The notes under the pieces: generated by a model | Seen by the model: only the letters and a program-made list of their open reading frames with translations | Told to the model about the DNA's origin: nothing | Databases searched by the model: none | Position numbers and translations under genes: made by a program | Origin: Aurantimicrobium minutum | GTDB taxonomy: Bacteria; Actinomycetota; Actinomycetes; Actinomycetales; Microbacteriaceae | Assembly (NCBI RefSeq): GCF_029894165.1 | Contig: NZ_JARXXU010000001.1 | Span: 124,001 to 188,000, forward strand | Length of the DNA: 64,000 nt | Direction of reading: 5' to 3' | In this document: positions 36,903 to 45,534 of the stretch, in pieces | Position numbering within the stretch: position 1 is the stretch's first letter | Layout of the letters: every line of letters starts with the position of its first letter

Positions 36903-38017
36903 TAGATGTCCACACCAATCAAGTTCGGTTCCGGATACAAAATGATGCCGTAGTGGGACTGCACCATCGCCTGAACGTAGGTGGCTAAGCCGACAACCTC
37001 TGCAGCGGTTGCCCCGCCCTGGTTCGTGATGGCGAGGGTGTGCTTGGACGAAATTGCGGCGTGAGATCCCGGGATCCGGTAGCCCTTGGAAATTCCCGCA
37101 TTCTCAATCAGCCAAGCAGCAGAGAGCTTAACCAAATTTGGTCCGGCTTGTGTGGACGGTAGCGGGGGCACCTCGGCGCCCAGCGGCAGCACCCGGTCTT
37201 GCGCAGTCCGCGCGACGGGATAGCGCGGGGCCTCAGCAGGCAAGTGGCGCGCAAAGTTTTCGGTCACAATCGGGTTCATAAAGAACGATCCGGCGCTGGC
37301 CGTGTCGGGATCGGCAGGGTTGAGCACCATGCCTTTGCTCGCACGCAGAGCAAGTACGGTGTTCCGCACCTCGGCGAGCGCGACCTGTGACCCGAGATCC
37401 ACACCGAGTGCTGTGGCCAGTTGAGGGAACGCTATCGGTGCAGACAAGCCCTCGCCATAGCTGGCCAAGCGCAGCTCGAGAGTGAGAATCACGCCTTCCT
37501 TACCCTGCTTAAACACGGAATCTCGATACCCCAGTGCGAGTTCTGCCGCGGGGATCCACGAGATCTCGTGGGTGTAGCGGTCAAGGTATTCCACGGCAAC
37601 GAGTGCGCTGGAAAGTTCTTGGCCATAGGCACCGATGTTTTGGATCGGGGCAGCTCCGCTGCTTCCGGGAATTCCCGAGAGGGCTTCAATGCCGGCTAAA
37701 CCTTCGGCCACACTCCACGAAACCAAGTCATCCCAGGGCTCCCCCGCAGCGACGCGAACGGTGCTGTGGTTGGGGGAGGAGGAGATGTCTTGCAGGCGTT
37801 CGATGCCGCGGCTGCACACATGAATGACCGTTCCATCAAAGCCTTCGTCCGCGATGACCATGTTGGAGCCACCGCCCAGAATTAACCACGGTTCGTTCGA
37901 ATCCCAGGTATCCAGGGCTGCCTCGATGAGTTGTTCTCGGCTGGTTACCGTGAGGAGTTCGCGCGCGGGACCGCCCACCTGCAAGGTGGTCAGGCTCGAG
38001 AGCGGAACAGAGGTCAT
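36902..38017 (-). CDS. murB: UDP-N-acetylenolpyruvoylglucosamine reductase
   Basis: A 371-residue FAD enzyme forming UDP-MurNAc, the second committed step of peptidoglycan synthesis. TTLQVGGPARELLTV and LILGGGSNMV bind FAD; GIPGSSGAAPIQNIGAYGQE is the type I signature; the catalytic Ser is in DTASAGSFFMNP and the Glu in LYPEPNLIGV near the end. Length is normal. It lies 3 bases after the HadB-like gene and overlaps DUF1801 downstream. Confidence 0.97.
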   Translation of the reverse strand: MTSVPLSSLTTLQVGGPARELLTVTSREQLIEAALDTWDSNEPWLILGGGSNMVIADEGFDGTVIHVCSRGIERLQDISSSPNHSTVRVAAGEPWDDLVSWSVAEGLAGIEALSGIPGSSGAAPIQNIGAYGQELSSALVAVEYLDRYTHEISWIPAAELALGYRDSVFKQGKEGVILTLELRLASYGEGLSAPIAFPQLATALGVDLGSQVALAEVRNTVLALRASKGMVLNPADPDTASAGSFFMNPIVTENFARHLPAEAPRYPVARTAQDRVLPLGAEVPPLPSTQAGPNLVKLSAAWLIENAGISKGYRIPGSHAAISSKHTLAITNQGGATAAEVVGLATYVQAMVQSHYGIILYPEPNLIGVDI

Positions 38018-38020
38018 GCG

Positions 38021-38440
38021 CTAGGCGAGGGTGACACGAACCTGGGCTTTACCCAGGACGGTCTCATCGTTGTATTTTGCAGTGAGGTCAATACGCGCGA
38101 TCTGGGTGTCTTCTTCCAGCGCGCCCACTGTTGCGGTCACCGTGACATCAGCACCCGTTGCACCATCAACCAACACAGGGCGGGTAAAGCGCACTTGGTA
38201 GTCCACAATGCGCGCAGGGTCTCCCACCCAGTTGGACACAGGCTGCACAGCCAGCCCCATGGTGAGCATGCCGTGAGCGAGGACGCCCGGTAAGCCGACG
38301 GACTGCGCGATGTCATCGCGGTAATGAATGGGGTTGAAGTCACCGGATGCGCCGGCATAGCGCACGAGGTTATCTCGGGTGAGGTGGAACGTCTCTTCGG
38401 CGACCACATCGCCCTTGGTCAAGGAACTGAAATCAACCAT
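38021..38440 (-). CDS. MaoC-like hydratase, HadB type
   Basis: A 139-residue single hot-dog-fold hydratase. The hydratase-2 motif is YAGASGDFNPIHYRDDIAQSVG with catalytic Asp and His. In mycobacteria the HadB subunit pairs with HadA to dehydrate 3-hydroxyacyl chains in fatty-acid synthesis; the adjacent HadA-like gene (2-base gap) supports the same dimer here, but the substrate is inference. It precedes murB by 3 bases. Confidence 0.88.
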   Translation of the reverse strand: MVDFSSLTKGDVVAEETFHLTRDNLVRYAGASGDFNPIHYRDDIAQSVGLPGVLAHGMLTMGLAVQPVSNWVGDPARIVDYQVRFTRPVLVDGATGADVTVTATVGALEEDTQIARIDLTAKYNDETVLGKAQVRVTLA

Positions 38441-38442
38441 GG

Positions 38443-38892
38443 TTAGTCCTCATCTCCTCGAACAACAAGCGTGGAGATCGCGGTAACGACGTGTGTGCCC
38501 TGGGCATCAACGATGTCGGAATCAGCGGTGATCATGTTGTGGCCACCCAGGCTCTTCACACTGGAGACCGTGAGGGTTGCCGTGAGCTCATCCCCGGCCA
38601 CAATTGCTCGGGTGTAGGTGAAGCGCTGTTCGCCGTGAACTACGCGGGAGAAGTCGATTCCGGCGTCAGGCTCCGCCAAGAGCTGCGCCAATGTGGCTTC
38701 CTGCACGACGACCGGAAAGGTCGCAGGTGCAACAAGATCTGCATGGCCAGCAGCGACAGCGGCATCCACGTCAAAGTTGACGGGGTTCGTGGAGAGAACA
38801 GCACGCGAGAATTCGCGAATCTTCTCTCGTCCGACGAGATACGGTGCGGTCGGAGGAAAAACACGACCTTGCAATTCAGGATTTACAGCCAC
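38443..38892 (-). CDS. MaoC/FAS1-like dehydratase, HadA type
   Basis: A 149-residue hot-dog protein of the FAS1-like dehydratase group, which lacks the catalytic Asp/His motif and binds substrate in the HadAB heterodimer. Recognised from MAVNPELQGRVFPPTAPYLVG opening (in part), VHGEQRFTYTRAIVAGDELTATL and NMITADSDIVDAQG. GTG 38892 lies 6 bases after TAGAAT (38899-38904), a leaderless start, and heads the operon hadA-hadB-murB-DUF1801. Pairing with HadB at 38021 is strongly implied by context. Confidence 0.85.
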   Translation of the reverse strand: MAVNPELQGRVFPPTAPYLVGREKIREFSRAVLSTNPVNFDVDAAVAAGHADLVAPATFPVVVQEATLAQLLAEPDAGIDFSRVVHGEQRFTYTRAIVAGDELTATLTVSSVKSLGGHNMITADSDIVDAQGTHVVTAISTLVVRGDED

Positions 38893-38898
38893 GCCATA

Positions 38899-38904
38899 AT
38901 TCTA
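38899..38904 (-). promoter_or_regulatory. -10 hexamer of the leaderless hadA-hadB-murB operon
   Basis: TAGAAT on the minus strand ends 6 bases before GTG 38892. No clear -35. Confidence 0.5.
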
Positions 38905-38939
38905 GGCGTGGCCAGCTCCCCCGGTGCGGGTTAAACGAG

Positions 38940-38973
38940 AAGAACCCCGGTTCATCATTGTCCCGGGGTTCTT
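38940..38973 (-). terminator. Terminator of the 28-residue peptide gene
   Basis: AAGAACCCCGG pairs with CCGGGGTTCTT around a 12-base loop, followed on the minus strand by CTCGTTTAACCC. It stands 30 bases after the small gene and isolates it from the hadA operon. Confidence 0.8.
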
Positions 38974-39003
38974 GGTTGCAGCAATTGCTGCGAAGTTACT
39001 GAA

Positions 39004-39090
39004 TTACTGGCAGCTGTCGCACTGGAGCAGATCCATTGGATCTACGGGTACTGCGTAGCCACCGACGGTGTCGTTTGATTCGAATTCCAT
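39004..39090 (-). CDS. 28-residue peptide ending CDSCQ, unknown family
   Basis: A very short gene with every expression signal. On the minus strand ATG 39090 follows GGAGG with 5-base spacing; the peptide starts MEFESNDTVGGYAVPVDP and ends MDLLQCDSCQ, stop TAA at 39004-39006. It is acidic, contains no membrane segment, and its C-terminal CxxC could bind metal, form a disulfide or be a modified core, though no RiPP enzyme is nearby. A sigma-70-like promoter and a two-hairpin leader precede it (39091-39185) and a terminator follows. An in-frame ATG at 39102 lies inside the ribosome-binding site and is not favoured. I do not recognise the family; function unknown. Confidence 0.7.
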   Translation of the reverse strand: MEFESNDTVGGYAVPVDPMDLLQCDSCQ

Positions 39091-39185
39091 TGTTGCCTCC
39101 ATAAAACTTGACGAAATACTTGCGTATTTCTGCCGCACCCCTGCGGTGAGTTATCACTATATAACGGGAATCACACCCGTGTCAT
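39091..39185 (-). promoter_or_regulatory. Promoter and structured leader of the CDSCQ peptide gene
   Basis: On the minus strand: ATGACA (39185-39180) as -35, 18 bases, TATAGT (39161-39156) as -10, then a leader of about 58 bases with two hairpins: CCGCA-GGGG-TGCGG (39133-39146) and AAATAC-GCAA-GTATTT (39114-39129, a GNRA loop). GGAGG ends 5 bases before the ATG. The further intergenic stretch 39186-39409 holds a CTACATGTAG palindrome (39190-39199), A/T runs near 39210 and 39270 and presumably the promoter of the decarboxylase gene, which I could not place. Confidence 0.65.
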
Positions 39186-39409
39186 TCCCCTACATGTAGT
39201 GTTTGTGAGTTTTTTTATAACCTGCTGAGAGTTTGCCCAGAGAACCGCATATTTGCGCCATTTCCTGCCCAAAAAAACTTTTTTGCGGCCGAGGTTTCGG
39301 CGTGTCGAGTTCCCCCGGTAGTGTGGTCTCAGCCTGTTGAAGGGCCCCAGTCGCACGACACTCGTCGTGGCGGGCATTTGGCAGATGTCACAGAGTGGAT
39401 GTCAGCACC

Positions 39410-40792
39410 ATGACAACGCCCCACGGCAATCACATGCACACCGTCGATCTTGAAACAATGAAGCTGCGCGAGCAAGTCTTTGACTACGCCCGCCGCCGCA
39501 TGAACTACGACCCCCCACCACTGGATGGCCCCAAGACCATCTCAGAGTTGAGGGCTATTGTTCCGGCCACTGTCACCGAAGAAGGCCTGGGTGGAATAGA
39601 AGCCCTGAGCCTGTTCGAGAACGTGTTGGCCGAAGCCACCATCTCCAACGACCACCCCAACTATCTCTCCTTTATTCCGTGTGCCCCGACCGAGGCCGCA
39701 ACCCTGTTCGACCTCATCGTCTCCGCTTCTACTATTTATGGAGGATCGTGGATGGAAGGTGCCGGGGCGGTGTATGCCGAGAACCAGGTACTCGAATGGC
39801 TCGCGACAGAGGCCGGATTGCCGGAGGGTGCCGGAGGCGTCTTCGTCCAGGGTGGAACTCTCGGTAACCTTTCCGCTCTCGTTGCGGCTCGCCACACGGC
39901 GAAAGAAGCCTTGTTGGCTGCGGGAAAAGAAATACCCTCGCGCTGGCGCTTCGCTTGCAGTTCCGAAGCGCACTCGTCACTCAAGGCAGCCGCCCGGGTT
40001 ATGGATGTGGACATTGTGCCTGTCCCGGTTAACGCCGAAGGTCGATTAACCGGCCAGGCACTCGAATCCACCCTTGAGGGTGACTGGGATGGCATCTTTG
40101 CTGTCGTGGCAACCGGCGGCACCACTAACTTTGGCATTGTGGATGAACTCCACGATGTCGGCACCGTGGCCAAGGCCCATGGCGTCTGGTTCCATGTTGA
40201 CGGCGCCTATGGCTTGGCAGCCATGCTGGCACCGAGTACCCGGCACCTCTTCGCCGGAGTTGCGTTGGCGGATTCGTTCATAGTCGATCCACACAAGTGG
40301 CTCTTTGCCCCCTTCGACGCGTGTGCCCTGGTGTATCGAAACCCAGAACTTGGCCGCATCACGCACTCCCAGCACGCGGATTATCTGGATGCCCTAGAGA
40401 ACCCCGACGAGTGGAACCCCAGTGATTACGCCTACAACCTGACCCGTCGCCCTCGAGGGCTTCCGCTGTGGTTCTCGCTGGCGACCTACGGTGTTGCCGC
40501 CTACCGCAACGCGGTGGAAATGAATATTCAGCTCGCTTACAAGATCGCGGACGAGATTCGTCGCCGTCCTGACCTCGAGCTCGTCCGAGACCCAGAGCTT
40601 TCGGTTGTGGTGTTTACCAAGAAGGGGTGGGAACTCGCGGACTACAGTCGCTGGTCAGCCAAACTGCTGGAAGACGGTATCGGTTTTGTGGTTCCCAGCT
40701 CCCACCAGGGCATACCTAACACCCGTTTCGCCATTGTGAACCCGAGAACTTCTTTCGAATCTTTGGTCGAAATACTCGACACGATGGTCTAA
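39410..40792 (+). CDS. Group II PLP-dependent amino-acid decarboxylase
   Basis: A 460-residue decarboxylase of the glutamate/aromatic-amino-acid type. FVQGGTLGNLSALVAAR, VVATGGTTNFG, WFHVDGAYGLAAM (cofactor Asp) and VDPHKWLFAPFDACALVY (Schiff-base Lys) are the family blocks. ATG 39410 has GTGGATG upstream; a GTG at 39395 is possible. The substrate could be tyrosine, tryptophan, 2,4-diaminobutyrate or glutamate; sequence alone does not decide. It is followed closely by an agmatine deiminase-like gene and a glutamine amidotransferase, so an amine pathway is plausible. Confidence 0.85.
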   Translation: MTTPHGNHMHTVDLETMKLREQVFDYARRRMNYDPPPLDGPKTISELRAIVPATVTEEGLGGIEALSLFENVLAEATISNDHPNYLSFIPCAPTEAATLFDLIVSASTIYGGSWMEGAGAVYAENQVLEWLATEAGLPEGAGGVFVQGGTLGNLSALVAARHTAKEALLAAGKEIPSRWRFACSSEAHSSLKAAARVMDVDIVPVPVNAEGRLTGQALESTLEGDWDGIFAVVATGGTTNFGIVDELHDVGTVAKAHGVWFHVDGAYGLAAMLAPSTRHLFAGVALADSFIVDPHKWLFAPFDACALVYRNPELGRITHSQHADYLDALENPDEWNPSDYAYNLTRRPRGLPLWFSLATYGVAAYRNAVEMNIQLAYKIADEIRRRPDLELVRDPELSVVVFTKKGWELADYSRWSAKLLEDGIGFVVPSSHQGIPNTRFAIVNPRTSFESLVEILDTMV

Positions 40793-40812
40793 CCAGGAAT
40801 ACGGTTCTAATC

Positions 40813-41844
40813 GTGACATTGCGTGAATTTCACATGCCCGCCGAGTGGGCTGAACATGAGCGCACCTGGATGGCCTGGCCTTCCTCCGGATACACCCTGG
40901 GTGAAACGGAAGAACTAGCCGACGAAGCCCGCCGGTGCTGGGCCGAGGTGGCGAACACCATCGTGCGTTTTGAACCCGTGACCGTACTGGTCGACCCCAG
41001 CGCAGTCGAGGAAGCCCACAGGTGGCTCTCTGCCGAAGTCGAGCTCCTCGTGACACCTCTGGATGATGCTTGGATGCGCGACATCGGACCCAGCTTTGTG
41101 CAGAAGGCAGACGGTGGCCTGGCCGGCATCAACTGGATTTTCAACGGCTGGGGCGGGCAAAAATGGGCCAGCTGGGAACATGACGCCCATGCAGCCAGCA
41201 CCATCTTGAAAGCGATTGAGGTGCCGATCGTGGAATCACCTCTGACGAACGAGGGTGGCGGTATTCACGTTAACGGGTCGCGAACTGTCATGATCACGGA
41301 GACGGTGCAACTTGACCCCGGCCGCAATCCAGACTGGACCAAGAAACAAGTCGAGGCAGAACTTCACCGCACGTTGGGTGTCGATCACGTGATCTGGTTA
41401 CCCCGAGGTCTGACACGTGATTACGACGAGTTCGGCACCCGTGGTCACATCGACATTGTGGCGTGTTTCATCAACACCGATACGGTGCTGTTCCACGATC
41501 AAAAGAACCCCGAACACCCTGATTTCTGGATTAGCAAAGAAACTAAGCGTGTCCTCAAGGGCGTTCGGGACAGTGACGGGAACAAACTCAACGTCATCTC
41601 TGTTCCTGCCCCCGAGATCCTCCACGACGATGAGGGTTGGGTCGACTACAGCTATATCAACCACTACGTGTGCAACGGTGCCGTGATTCTCTGTGCATTT
41701 GATGATCCCGGGGATGCCAAAGCCAAGAAGGTGCTGAAAAAGGCATATCCTGATCGTGAAATCGTTCTGGTTGACGCCAGGCCGTTGTTTGCACGAGGTG
41801 GCGGAATCCACTGCATCACTCAACAGCAACCACGCCTGGGTTAG
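40813..41844 (+). CDS. Agmatine deiminase-family (porphyromonas-type peptidylarginine deiminase fold) enzyme
   Basis: A 343-residue guanidine-modifying enzyme expected to turn agmatine into N-carbamoylputrescine and ammonia. MPAEWAEHERTWMAWP is the family opening, DDAWMRDIGPSF supplies substrate-binding acidic residues, NEGGGIHVNGSRTVMIT and RGHIDIVACF follow, and the nucleophilic Cys is in FARGGGIHCITQQQP. GTG start. It begins 20 bases after the decarboxylase gene and is followed by a class I amidotransferase gene after 25 bases. No carbamoylputrescine amidase (aguB) is in the window. Confidence 0.9.
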   Translation: MTLREFHMPAEWAEHERTWMAWPSSGYTLGETEELADEARRCWAEVANTIVRFEPVTVLVDPSAVEEAHRWLSAEVELLVTPLDDAWMRDIGPSFVQKADGGLAGINWIFNGWGGQKWASWEHDAHAASTILKAIEVPIVESPLTNEGGGIHVNGSRTVMITETVQLDPGRNPDWTKKQVEAELHRTLGVDHVIWLPRGLTRDYDEFGTRGHIDIVACFINTDTVLFHDQKNPEHPDFWISKETKRVLKGVRDSDGNKLNVISVPAPEILHDDEGWVDYSYINHYVCNGAVILCAFDDPGDAKAKKVLKKAYPDREIVLVDARPLFARGGGIHCITQQQPRLG

Positions 41845-41869
41845 CTCACTTCCCCGTGAGGACTGGTCT

Positions 41870-42577
41870 GTGAAAGCTCTCATCATCCAGCACTTCCACA
41901 TGAGTCCAACCGGGCCCATCGGCGAGCGCTTGCGCCACCACGGTTTTGAACTCGATGAGTTCTTGCTGGTCCCCGAAGCCCAGTTCGACACCCCCAACCT
42001 CGTAGTGGAGTTCCCCAACTTTGATGACTATGACCTCATCGTTCCACTCGGTGCCCCCTGGGGTGCATGGGATGACCGCTGTATTGGTAATTGGCTAACT
42101 CCTGAGCTGGAACTTTTTCGCAATGCCATTCTCGCCGACAAGCCCGTGCTCGGCATTTGCTTTGGTGGCCAGATGATTGCCCGAGCACTCGGCGGCTCAG
42201 TTGCTCCTGCACCACGAGCAGAACTCGGGTGGCGTTCAATTTGGAGTGACGATCCATGCTTGGTCAGTCCAGGACCCTGGCTAGAATTCCACCGCGACCG
42301 TTGGGAGCTTCCCCCCGGAGCCACGGAAATTGCGCGAACTCCTGCTGCATCGCAGGCTTTCACCTACAACAAAACTTTGGCACTTCAGTTCCACCCGGAA
42401 ATCGAGGTGAGCACCCTGACTGCCTGGCTCGCAACAGGTGGCCGCCAGGAAGTCCTTGACGACGGCCAAGACCCCGACGTAATGGCTGCTCAAACCATCG
42501 CCGAAGTAGCAGAGGCTGATAGGCGAGCACACGCACTGGTAGATGCCTATCTCAGTAAGGTCGCGGGCCTGATCTAA
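41870..42577 (+). CDS. Class I glutamine amidotransferase (GMP-synthase-like)
   Basis: A 235-residue stand-alone triad amidotransferase. The nucleophile elbow is VLGICFGGQMIARALGG (Cys in GICFGG) and the catalytic His and Glu are in LQFHPEIE. It starts at GTG 41870, with GAGG 8 bases upstream, 25 bases after the agmatine deiminase gene. Members act in gamma-glutamyl hydrolysis or supply ammonia to partners; a role in amine catabolism with the two upstream genes, as PuuD has in putrescine breakdown, is inference. It is convergent with qor (4-base overlap). Confidence 0.85.
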   Translation: MKALIIQHFHMSPTGPIGERLRHHGFELDEFLLVPEAQFDTPNLVVEFPNFDDYDLIVPLGAPWGAWDDRCIGNWLTPELELFRNAILADKPVLGICFGGQMIARALGGSVAPAPRAELGWRSIWSDDPCLVSPGPWLEFHRDRWELPPGATEIARTPAASQAFTYNKTLALQFHPEIEVSTLTAWLATGGRQEVLDDGQDPDVMAAQTIAEVAEADRRAHALVDAYLSKVAGLI

Positions 42578-43545
42578 CTGCCGGAAAGCAGCAAGAGTTT
42601 TCCTGTTGTCGTGCGCGCAGCAAGGTCATCTTGTGCCTGGGCAGCGTGGGATAGCGGATAGGTCCCTCCCACGCGAACAGTGAGCTGACCGTCACCGACC
42701 AGACGAGTGAGCTCGTTCCAGCGGAATGCCAGTTCATCGGGGGTGCGAACATAGTCGCTCAGAGTGGGGCGGGTAATAAACAGCGATCCGCCAGCGTTCA
42801 ACCGCTGAAGATCAAAATCTGGAACAGGCCCCGATGCGGCACCGAAGAGCACCATCATGCCCCGCACGGAAAGAGCTTTCAAGGATCTATCAAAAGTGGA
42901 AATCCCCACCCCGTCATAGACCACGTCAACGCCGTGACCATCGGTGAGCGTACGAGCCGCACCGTCGAAGTCGTCATAGCTAAGGACCTCGTCTGCCCCC
43001 GCAGCGAGCGCAAGCTCTGCCTTCTCAGGAGACGAGACGGTGGTGAAGACTCGGGCACCACGTGCCTTGGCCAATTGAATCAGCAACAGGCCCACGCCCC
43101 CAGCACCGGCATGAACCAGGGCAGTGTGCCCCGGCGCTAGAGGGAAAGTAGACGTTGCGAGATAGTGAGCAGTGAGCCCTTGCAACGGCAGAGCTGCCGC
43201 GGTGGCATCATCCATCCCGTCAGGCACGAGCAATGCCCGTCCGGCAGGAACGAGGGCGAAGTCTGCGTAGGTGGCGATGCCGTCAGCAAAGGCCACGCGT
43301 TGCCCCACTGCAAGAGTGGTAACCCCCGCTCCCAGGGCTTCTACGATCCCCATACCCTCAGTACCAGGAGTGTGGGGAAGAGCGACGGGATAGATGCCCT
43401 GGCGGCGATAAATATCAATGAAGTTCACACCCGTGGCGACCATCTTCACCAGAATCTGGCCAGCGCCAGGAGTGGGAACCGGAGTTTCTTGATGTTTCAA
43501 AACGGAGGAATCTCCGTACTCAGACATCACTATCGAAGCGCTCAT
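42574..43545 (-). CDS. NADPH:quinone oxidoreductase (zinc-free MDR family)
   Basis: A 323-residue medium-chain reductase of the Qor type. GVNFIDIYRRQGIYP and PHTPGTEGMGIVEALG are the substrate-domain blocks, VHAGAGGVGLLLIQLAKARGA the NADPH-binding motif. The structural zinc cysteines of alcohol dehydrogenases are missing, as expected of quinone reductases. ATG 43545 lies 6 bases after TATGCT (43552-43557), suggesting a leaderless mRNA. It is divergent from the ABC exporter pair. Confidence 0.92.
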   Translation of the reverse strand: MSASIVMSEYGDSSVLKHQETPVPTPGAGQILVKMVATGVNFIDIYRRQGIYPVALPHTPGTEGMGIVEALGAGVTTLAVGQRVAFADGIATYADFALVPAGRALLVPDGMDDATAAALPLQGLTAHYLATSTFPLAPGHTALVHAGAGGVGLLLIQLAKARGARVFTTVSSPEKAELALAAGADEVLSYDDFDGAARTLTDGHGVDVVYDGVGISTFDRSLKALSVRGMMVLFGAASGPVPDFDLQRLNAGGSLFITRPTLSDYVRTPDELAFRWNELTRLVGDGQLTVRVGGTYPLSHAAQAQDDLAARTTTGKLLLLSGS

Positions 43546-43551
43546 GTCTTG

Positions 43552-43557
43552 AGCATA
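43552..43557 (-). promoter_or_regulatory. -10 hexamer of the leaderless quinone reductase gene
   Basis: TATGCT on the minus strand ends 6 bases before ATG 43545. Confidence 0.5.
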
Positions 43558-43695
43558 GAACGAGTTTCAGACCAAAACCCACTGACAGGAAAGGAAATAA
43601 ACCTCGCTCGAGAAGAGTTGTTAGCTTTAGTAACGCACCTTGTCGAATCCCTTCCGGCAGCGTGTTTCCCCCGACAAGAACCGCAGAGAGTAGCC

Positions 43696-45534
43696 ATGAC
43701 AGTGCAGTCCGCGCAGGAAGCCCCCCGGGGTACTGCACCTCTGGCTACTGCACCTCTGGGCACTGTGCGGAGCCTGCGCCGAGTCTTCCCCCTCATTCAG
43801 GGCGCAATGCCCCGGTTAATCATCGGCATGATTATTGCCCTGGCCGCAGCCGCCACGGCGTTAACAATTCCGTTGGCCCTGCGCTGGCTCGTAGAGAACC
43901 CCCTGGCTACCGGCGACGTGGCCCAGATCCTGCCTGCTGTGGGATTGATTTTCATTCTGGGCCTCGCCGAAGTGACCTTCATCTACCTCCGCAGATGGCT
44001 AGTACTGGGCCCCGGGGTCTTCCTCGAAGGCAAGATGCGCAACTCCATCTTCATTCACCTGCAAAAGCTTCCCGTGTCTTTCCACGACTCGTGGCAAAGC
44101 GGTCAACTGCTCTCCCGCGCCATGGGCGACATCAGCACCGTGCGCCGCTGGATCTCGTTTGCTTTCGTGCAGCTGTTCACCAGCACCATCATGCTCATCG
44201 CTGGTTTCTCAGTGCTCTTTGCCTACAACGGTCTACTGGGATTGATCTTCCTGGTCGCCTCGTTGCCGCTGATTGTGATCAGCCTGCGCTTCCAGCGACG
44301 CTTCACGAAACTCGCGCGCAGCACACAAGACCAGCAGGGTGACCTCGCAACCACCGTCGAAGAGTCAGTGCATGGCATTCGTGTACTCAAAAGTTTTGGT
44401 CGGGCAGGGGAAGCCCTCGAAGAATTCCTCGACCAGGCTGCCATTCTGCGCGGAACAGAACTGGCCAAGGGCCGCGCCAATGGACAGATGTGGTTCTGGA
44501 TGTTGCTTATCCCCGACGTCGGATTCGCCATCGCGCTCCCGCTCGGTATTTACCAGGCCAGCCTGGGCAACATCAATGTGGGAACGCTCATTGCGTTCTT
44601 TGCCACAGCAGCTCTGTTGAAAGGGCCCATGCAATCCATTGCCCCCATGATGTCGATGTCGATTGAAGCGGGCAGTGCGCTCAATCGCTACTACGACGTC
44701 ATGAACACCCCCATCGAAATACTCGAAGTGCGCGGTGCTCAGGAAGTTCCAGCCGGTCCCGGTGCACTGGTCTTTGAGGACGTGCACTTCCGCTACGAAG
44801 ACTCTCCTGCCGACCATGCAGACCTGCTGGATGGGGTGAATCTCAGCATCGCTCCGGGTGAAACCATGGCACTGGTGGGACTCACTGGTTCAGGCAAAAC
44901 CTCTCTCACGGCATTGACCACCCGCCTCTTTGATGTCACCGGTGGACGAATTCTGATCGACGGTATCGACATTCGAGAAGTCACCATTGACAGCCTGCGC
45001 TCCCGCGTTGCCATGGCATTCGAAGATGCCACCTTGTTCTCCATTTCAGTGCGCGACAATGTGCTGCTCGGCCGTGAAGACCTCACCGACTCCACGGATC
45101 CCGCTCTCCAAGAGCGAGCAGGTGCTGTGCTCGACCAATCCCTGGATGTGGCACAGGCGGACTTTGTCCGCTCGCTTCCTCTAGGAGTCGACAGTGTGAT
45201 CGGTGAAGAGGGGTTAAACCTCTCCGGTGGTCAGCGCCAACGCCTGGCGTTGGCCCGCGCCATTGCCATGGAGCCCAGCATCCTCGTGTTGGATGACCCG
45301 TTATCTGCCCTCGATGTCACAACCGAAGCGGCTGTCGAGAAGGCCCTCCGCCAAGTCCTGGCCACGACAACCGCGCTGATCGTGGCGCACCGCCCCTCCA
45401 CCGTCATGCTGGCAGACCGGGTGGCCCTGCTGCACGAAGGCAGGATCTTGGATGTGGGCACCCATTCTGAACTCTTAGCTCGGTGCCCCGAATATCGCAA
45501 TGTCATTGCCTCCCTTGAGGAGGAAAAGCGATGA
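43696..45534 (+). CDS. ABC exporter half-transporter, degenerate-site subunit
   Basis: A 612-residue type IV ABC half-exporter with six membrane helices (about residues 35-320) and a C-terminal ATPase. Walker A is GLTGSGKTS, the signature is NLSGGQRQR and Walker B is [13 protein letters not shown]. The residue after Walker B is Asp instead of the catalytic Glu, so this subunit should form the weak ATP site. ATG 43696 is taken because it begins the conserved part; the long upstream frame overlaps qor antisense. Partner gene 45531 overlaps by four bases (ATGA), forming a heterodimer like BmrCD or TM287/288. Substrate unknown. Confidence 0.9.
   Translation: MTVQSAQEAPRGTAPLATAPLGTVRSLRRVFPLIQGAMPRLIIGMIIALAAAATALTIPLALRWLVENPLATGDVAQILPAVGLIFILGLAEVTFIYLRRWLVLGPGVFLEGKMRNSIFIHLQKLPVSFHDSWQSGQLLSRAMGDISTVRRWISFAFVQLFTSTIMLIAGFSVLFAYNGLLGLIFLVASLPLIVISLRFQRRFTKLARSTQDQQGDLATTVEESVHGIRVLKSFGRAGEALEEFLDQAAILRGTELAKGRANGQMWFWMLLIPDVGFAIALPLGIYQASLGNINVGTLIAFFATAALLKGPMQSIAPMMSMSIEAGSALNRYYDVMNTPIEILEVRGAQEVPAGPGALVFEDVHFRYEDSPADHADLLDGVNLSIAPGETMALVGLTGSGKTSLTALTTRLFDVTGGRILIDGIDIREVTIDSLRSRVAMAFEDATLFSISVRDNVLLGREDLTDSTDPALQERAGAVLDQSLDVAQADFVRSLPLGVDSVIGEEGLNLSGGQRQRLALARAIAMEPSILVLDDPLSALDVTTEAAVEKALRQVLATTTALIVAHRPSTVMLADRVALLHEGRILDVGTHSELLARCPEYRNVIASLEEEKR

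Noticed and set aside
39186-39300. Possible terminator in the A/T-rich stretch with T-runs near 39210
   Set aside because: No stem of adequate stability precedes the T-runs in either direction.
41756-41869. Upstream extension of the amidotransferase gene
   Set aside because: It overlaps the agmatine deiminase gene in another frame; GTG 41870 with GAGG starts the family domain.
43165-43695. Upstream extension of the first ABC exporter gene
   Set aside because: It overlaps qor antisense and lacks family support; ATG 43696 begins the conserved part.
43734-43766. TACTGCACCTCTGG repeated twice
   Set aside because: A two-unit in-frame repeat encoding a Thr-Ala-Pro-Leu linker at the N-terminus of the ABC exporter; too short to be meaningful.
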